A stretch of DNA of 64,000 bases from Umezawaea tangerina (GTDB lineage: Bacteria; Actinomycetota; Actinomycetes; Mycobacteriales; Pseudonocardiaceae), in assembly GCF_003002815.1 (NCBI RefSeq), contig NZ_PVTF01000005.1, forward strand, positions 186,001 through 250,000, given 5' to 3'. A program made the translations under genes and the position numbers. The notes below the pieces were generated by a model. It was given only the letters and a program-made list of their open reading frames with translations. It made no database searches and was not told the DNA's origin. Positions 60,456-64,000 of this stretch are shown in pieces; the first letter of the stretch is position 1, and each line of letters starts with the position of its first letter.

Positions 60456-61961
60456 ATGCTCCACAAGACCGGCTCCACCCTGCGCGCGATCCTCCTCGCC
60501 GCGGCCGTCGCGGGCAGCGCACTGCTCACCGCGGGACCGTCCGCCGCCGCGCAGGACGACTTCTCCACCATGCTCGCCTGCGAGCAGTACGCGAACCACC
60601 GCACCACCACGCGCGACGAGATGCTGACCCGCTCGCAGAGCTGGATCAGCGCACGCGTCCCGTACAGCCAGGGCACCTGCTACCGCAACGCCTACGGCCA
60701 GTACCGCACCGACTGCTCCGGTTACGTCTCGATGATCTGGGGCGCCCGGCACAGCTACACCACCAGCGACATCGACTACATCTCCCACGAGATCCCGCGC
60801 GCCGACCTGCGCCCCGGCGACGCGCTCAACGACCCCGGCTCCCACGTCGCGCTGTTCCTGCGCTGGGCCGACGCGGCCAAGACCCAGCCGGTCGTCCGCG
60901 AACAGGCCGGTCCCAACGGCTCTCCGACGACGGAACGCACCTGGTCCGCGGCCACCGCGAGCGCGTACACCCCGATCCGGTACGACCACGTGGCCGACGC
61001 GGCGACTCCGCCACCCGCCGACACTGCGGACCCGATGTACCACCAGATCCGCAACGCCAACGGCACGTGGACCGGGTTCCGCCCCCTCGCCGGGTACGAG
61101 ACCGACCTCCCCGGCGACGCCAAGGACGTGGGCATCGCGACCATGGCCGACGGCACCGCGCAGGCCGTGATCATCGGCGCGGATGACGTGGTGTACCACC
61201 AGATCCGCGCCGCCGACGGCACCTGGAGCGGCTTCCGGCCGTTGGCGGGCAACGGCACCACCGCACCCGCCAAGGCCAAGCGGGTCGCCGTCACCGGCAT
61301 GGCCGACGGCCGGGCGCAGCTGGTCATCATCGGGTGGGACGACCGGATCTACCACCAGGTCCGCGACGTCGACGGCACCTGGAGCGGCTTCCAGCCCGTC
61401 AACGGCATGAACACCACGACACCCGCCGCGGGCAAGGACGTCGCCATCGACGCCCTGCCGGACGGCAGCGCGCACCTCGTGATCACCGGTGCCGACGACG
61501 TGGTCTACCACCGGGTCCGCACCGACGCGGGCTGGACCGAGTTCCGACCGGTGGCCGGGTACCAGACCACCGCCCCGGCCAAGGGGAAGCGGGTCGCCGT
61601 GACCGGCATGGCCGACGGCCGCGCCCAGCTGGTCATCATCGGCTGGGACGACCGGATCTACCACCAGGTCCGGAACGTCGACGGCACCTGGACCGGGTTC
61701 CAGCCCGTCAACGGGATGAACACCACCACGCCCGCCGCGGGCAAGGACGTCGCCATCGACGCCCACCCGGACGGCACCGCCCAGTTGCTGGTCATCGGTG
61801 CCGACGGCGGTGTCTACCACCGCGTCCGCACCGACACCGGGTGGACCGAGTTCACGCCCGTCGCCGGCATGGGCACCACCGCGGGCGCGAAGGGCAGCCA
61901 GGTCGCCATCTCCGCCCAGGACGACGGCACCGCCCAGATCATGATCGTCGGCGGCGCCTGA
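60456..61961 (+). CDS. Secreted NlpC/P60-like cysteine hydrolase with six-repeat propeller-like C-terminus
   Basis: This 501-residue protein has a signal peptide of about 32 residues ending SAAAQ. Residues 36-185 form an NlpC/P60-like domain with nucleophile Cys87 in RTDCSGYV and His130 in DPGSHVALF, the layout of peptidoglycan endopeptidases; extra cysteines (42, 75) may pair. A Pro-rich hinge follows. From residue 194 there are six repeats of about 51 residues, each of the form YHQIR..DGTW.GF.PL.G followed by DG.AQ.VIIG. These alternate between ADDV and WDDR endings. Such repeats probably fold as a six-bladed propeller binding wall glycans. GGAAGGA precedes ATG 60456. The gene after it encodes a different hydrolase with the same C-terminal half. 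Confidence 0.82.
   Translation: MLHKTGSTLRAILLAAAVAGSALLTAGPSAAAQDDFSTMLACEQYANHRTTTRDEMLTRSQSWISARVPYSQGTCYRNAYGQYRTDCSGYVSMIWGARHSYTTSDIDYISHEIPRADLRPGDALNDPGSHVALFLRWADAAKTQPVVREQAGPNGSPTTERTWSAATASAYTPIRYDHVADAATPPPADTADPMYHQIRNANGTWTGFRPLAGYETDLPGDAKDVGIATMADGTAQAVIIGADDVVYHQIRAADGTWSGFRPLAGNGTTAPAKAKRVAVTGMADGRAQLVIIGWDDRIYHQVRDVDGTWSGFQPVNGMNTTTPAAGKDVAIDALPDGSAHLVITGADDVVYHRVRTDAGWTEFRPVAGYQTTAPAKGKRVAVTGMADGRAQLVIIGWDDRIYHQVRNVDGTWTGFQPVNGMNTTTPAAGKDVAIDAHPDGTAQLLVIGADGGVYHRVRTDTGWTEFTPVAGMGTTAGAKGSQVAISAQDDGTAQIMIVGGA
61035..61958 (+). repeat. Six tandem coding repeats (about 154 bp each) in the NlpC/P60-like gene
   Basis: Six in-frame repeats of about 51 codons run from the MYHQIR near 61035 to the stop. 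Odd repeats mostly end IGADDV and even repeats IGWDDR, so the array looks like a duplicated two-blade unit. Repeats 2 and 4 and repeats 3 and 5 are nearly identical over long stretches. Confidence 0.8.
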
Positions 61962-62034
61962 GCTCTCCGGGTGGTCCGCCGCGGACGACCGCGGCGGACC
62001 ACCGCCACCCCCTCGACACCCAGGAGGAAAGACC

Positions 62035-63588
62035 GTGAAGATCCCCGGCAGAGCGGCGTTGCTCGGCATCGTCGCGGCCGCCGCGCTGAGCGCGATGGCC
62101 CCGTCCGCCCAAGCCGCCCCGTCCAACGACGAGCTGCTCACCACCACCGCCCCCGCCACCACGACCAGCAGCGCCCGGTCTCAGGCGGACTACTGGGCCG
62201 CCGCCGAACCGCGTGCCCGCGCCGTCAAGGCCGAGTACGACATCCCGGCCTCCGTCACCGCCGCCCAGGCCGCGCACGAGTCCGCGTACGGCGGCAGCAG
62301 GCTCGCCGCGGAGTTCGACAACCACTTCGGCATGAAGTGCGTCTCGGCCACGAACCCCGGCCCCATCGCCGTCGGCTGCCGCAGCCTGTCGACCGAGGAG
62401 TGCCAGCCCAGCTGCACGCCCACCACGGCCTACTTCCGCGTGTACGCCACCATGACCGACTCGTTCCGCGACTACGGCAGGGTCCTGACCACCAGCTCCA
62501 ACTACACCCACGCGCTGCCCTACCGGCACGACCCCCGCGAGTTCATCCGCCAGGTCGCCCGGAGCTACGCGACCGACCCGGACTACGCGACCAAGATCAT
62601 CGCGATGATGGACGCCAACGACCTCTATCGCTACGACGTCGGCGGCGCGACGCAGCACGCGCCGATGTACCACCAGATCCGCGCGGCCGACGGCACCTGG
62701 TGCGGTTTCCGGTCACTGGCCGGCTACCAGACCACGTTGCCGGGCAACGCCAAGGACGTCGCGGTCGCCGCTCTCGACGACGGCACGGCGCAGGTGCTGA
62801 TCATCGGCGCGGACGACGTGGTCTACCACGAGATCCGCGCAGCCAACGGCACCTGGAGCGGCTTCCAACCCCTGGCGGGCAACGGCACCACCGCACCCGC
62901 CAAGGGCAAGCAGGTCTCCATCACGGGGACGGCCGACGGCACCGCCCACGTGGTCATCGTCGGCTGGGACGACCGCGTCTACCACCAGGTCCGCGCAGCC
63001 GACGGCACGTGGACCGGCTTCCAACCCCTGGCGGGCAACGGCACCACGCTCCCCGCGGTGGGCAAGGACGTGGCGATCGCCGCACTGCCGGGCGGCACCG
63101 CCCAGGTGCTCATCATCGGCGCGGACGACGTCGTCTACCACGAGATCCGCACCGCCAACGGCACCTGGAGCGGCTTCCAACCCTTGGCGGGCAACGGCAC
63201 CACCGCACCGGCCAAGGGCAAGCGCGTCGCGATCGCGGGCATGACCGACGGCACCGCCCAGGTGGTCATCGTCGGCTGGGACGACCGGATCTACCACCAG
63301 ATCCGCGACACCGCGGGCGGCTGGAGCGGGTTCCAACCGGTCAACGGCATGAACACCACCCTCCCCGCCGCGGGCAAGGACGTCGCCATCGGCACCCACC
63401 CCGACGGCACCGCCCAGCTGCTGGTCATCGGCAGCGACGACGGCATCTACCACCGCATCCGCACAACCACCTCCTGGACCCCCTTCACCACCGTCGCCGG
63501 CACCGACGGCACCCCCGCCAAGGGCTCACGGGTAGCCCTCTCCGGCACCCCCGACAACACCGCGCAGATCCTCATCACCGGCCGGTGA
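62035..63588 (+). CDS. Secreted glucosaminidase-like muramidase with the same six-repeat C-terminus
   Basis: This 517-residue protein has a signal peptide of about 27 residues ending AQA. A Thr/Ser/Pro-rich stretch is followed by a lysozyme-fold domain of the FlgJ/endo-beta-N-acetylglucosaminidase type (about 50-205), with IPASVTAAQAAHESAYGGS containing catalytic Glu82, and then NHFGMKC. Residues 211-517 are six repeats of the same family and order as in the preceding protein, alternating ADDV and WDDR. It should cut glycan strands of peptidoglycan. GTG 62035 has an ideal AGGAGGAAAG site. The 73-base gap suggests co-transcription, and the pair can attack both peptide and glycan bonds while sharing a targeting module. 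Confidence 0.84.
   Translation: MKIPGRAALLGIVAAAALSAMAPSAQAAPSNDELLTTTAPATTTSSARSQADYWAAAEPRARAVKAEYDIPASVTAAQAAHESAYGGSRLAAEFDNHFGMKCVSATNPGPIAVGCRSLSTEECQPSCTPTTAYFRVYATMTDSFRDYGRVLTTSSNYTHALPYRHDPREFIRQVARSYATDPDYATKIIAMMDANDLYRYDVGGATQHAPMYHQIRAADGTWCGFRSLAGYQTTLPGNAKDVAVAALDDGTAQVLIIGADDVVYHEIRAANGTWSGFQPLAGNGTTAPAKGKQVSITGTADGTAHVVIVGWDDRVYHQVRAADGTWTGFQPLAGNGTTLPAVGKDVAIAALPGGTAQVLIIGADDVVYHEIRTANGTWSGFQPLAGNGTTAPAKGKRVAIAGMTDGTAQVVIVGWDDRIYHQIRDTAGGWSGFQPVNGMNTTLPAAGKDVAIGTHPDGTAQLLVIGSDDGIYHRIRTTTSWTPFTTVAGTDGTPAKGSRVALSGTPDNTAQILITGR
62665..63585 (+). repeat. Six tandem coding repeats in the glucosaminidase-like gene
   Basis: Six in-frame repeats of about 51 codons begin at the MYHQIR near 62665. 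They match the array in the upstream gene in number, phase and alternating type, and share long identical codons, which suggests duplication of the whole array followed by homogenisation. Confidence 0.8.
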
Positions 63589-63605
63589 CGCACCACAGCC
63601 GACAA

Positions 63606-63647
63606 CTGGGGCGTGGCGGGGAGATTCGTCTCCCCGCCACGCCCCAG
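63606..63647 (+). terminator. Terminator hairpin with UUCG tetraloop after the hydrolase pair
   Basis: A 19-bp perfect stem (CTGGGGCGTGGCGGGGAGA and complement) is closed by TTCG, an unusually stable tetraloop, 17 bases after the stop at 63588. Confidence 0.85.
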
Positions 63648-64000
63648 TACACCGCCCGCTCGGACGGCCCCGGACGGGTCCGGGCGACTACCCCAGTAGT
63701 CCACAAAGGACTCGATCGCCGCCGAGTCGTGCGCCGGGCCAAGGGAAAGCGGCCGCCGTGCGGTCGGCCGTGCTAATCTGGGATGAGCGTGTCGGTCGAG
63801 GGGACGATCGAAACGGGGGGATTGGTCATTCGACGTCGATGAGCCACGTGCGGTGACGTTCGCGCGGCGCGGTTCCCGCCGCACCACAGCCAGGCAGCCG
63901 CACATCTGCGGTTGCTCGCCAGGTGGGAAACAGACCCTGGTACGGGATCCGTTCTCGACATGTCCCCGCCGCCTTCGCGGGATCGTCGGACCGGATCGTC
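63648..64000. other. Right-edge intergenic sequence with a possible promoter
   Basis: No gene is supported in the last 350 bases. GCTAATCT near 63771-63778 resembles a -10 element reading to the right. A GGGGGG tract near 63815 resembles the leader before the SARP gene, so a gene may begin beyond the window edge or in this stretch with a start I cannot fix. Confidence 0.35.

Noticed and set aside
63447-63905. Minus-strand 152-codon frame at the right edge
   Set aside because: It crosses the strong UUCG terminator and the end of the glucosaminidase-like gene, and has no recognisable domain.

Overview
The window is GC-rich actinobacterial chromosome with GTG starts, many 4-base ATGA/GTGA gene overlaps, SARP and TetR regulators, a type VII secretion target protein, a GH19 chitinase and deoxysugar genes. 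This fits a filamentous actinomycete, perhaps a Saccharothrix/Lentzea-like Pseudonocardiaceae member; the genus is inference. I saw no rRNA, tRNA, CRISPR array, prophage or origin. Most of the window is accessory metabolism and regulation, arranged as many small units of one regulator plus one to four target genes.

Layout. 1-2862: an edge fragment (erythromycin-esterase-like start), a P-loop kinase-like gene divergent from an archaeal-type ATPase with stacked inverted repeats between them, and a DUF1801 gene. 3028-11764: a sugar-acid locus with an RraA-type lyase, two enolase-superfamily dehydratases, a lipoprotein binding protein, an ABC permease in which both membrane subunits are one polypeptide, a Gfo/Idh/MocA dehydrogenase and a FadR-type GntR regulator. 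11777-16067: TetR/FAD monooxygenase pair, orphan response regulator, MFS exporter. 16460-21163: GH19 chitinase with a possible DasR site, an aldo/keto reductase-TetR operon under a 26-bp palindrome, and an unrecognised polytopic membrane protein. 21208-26144: an electrophile/peroxide-response-like block with two MDR oxidoreductases, an Old Yellow Enzyme, an HxlR regulator, a decayed OsmC gene and an OhrR-like MarR gene that lacks a normal start codon. Related operator sequences sit at three promoters of this block.

26313-31698: SGNH hydrolase, alpha/beta hydrolase, EspC-like protein, molybdopterin oxidoreductase with its TetR. 31798-34959: a DUF4132 protein. 35163-42907: TetR/MFS pair, a P450 convergent with a TrpB-like enzyme missing two substrate-closure residues, an AraC regulator, and a TetR divergent from an MDR-SnoaL operon over three repeats spaced exactly 21 bp. 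43004-47950: a 55-residue membrane protein and a copper operon (CopD-CtaG fusion, CopA, small secreted protein). 48248-51626: a coupled three-gene deoxysugar/glycosyltransferase cassette. 51711-54097: histidine kinase, response regulator and GPP34 protein in one operon. 54230-56881: secreted TAP-like hydrolase and an N-acyltransferase-like protein.

56980-63647: a SARP-NB-ARC-TPR regulator, a 161-bp IS5-type miniature element, then two adjacent secreted cell-wall hydrolases, one NlpC/P60-like and one glucosaminidase-like. Both carry the same six-repeat, propeller-like C-terminal half. This pair is the best candidate for an undescribed system. The HxlR operator network and the altered TrpB beside the P450 come next.
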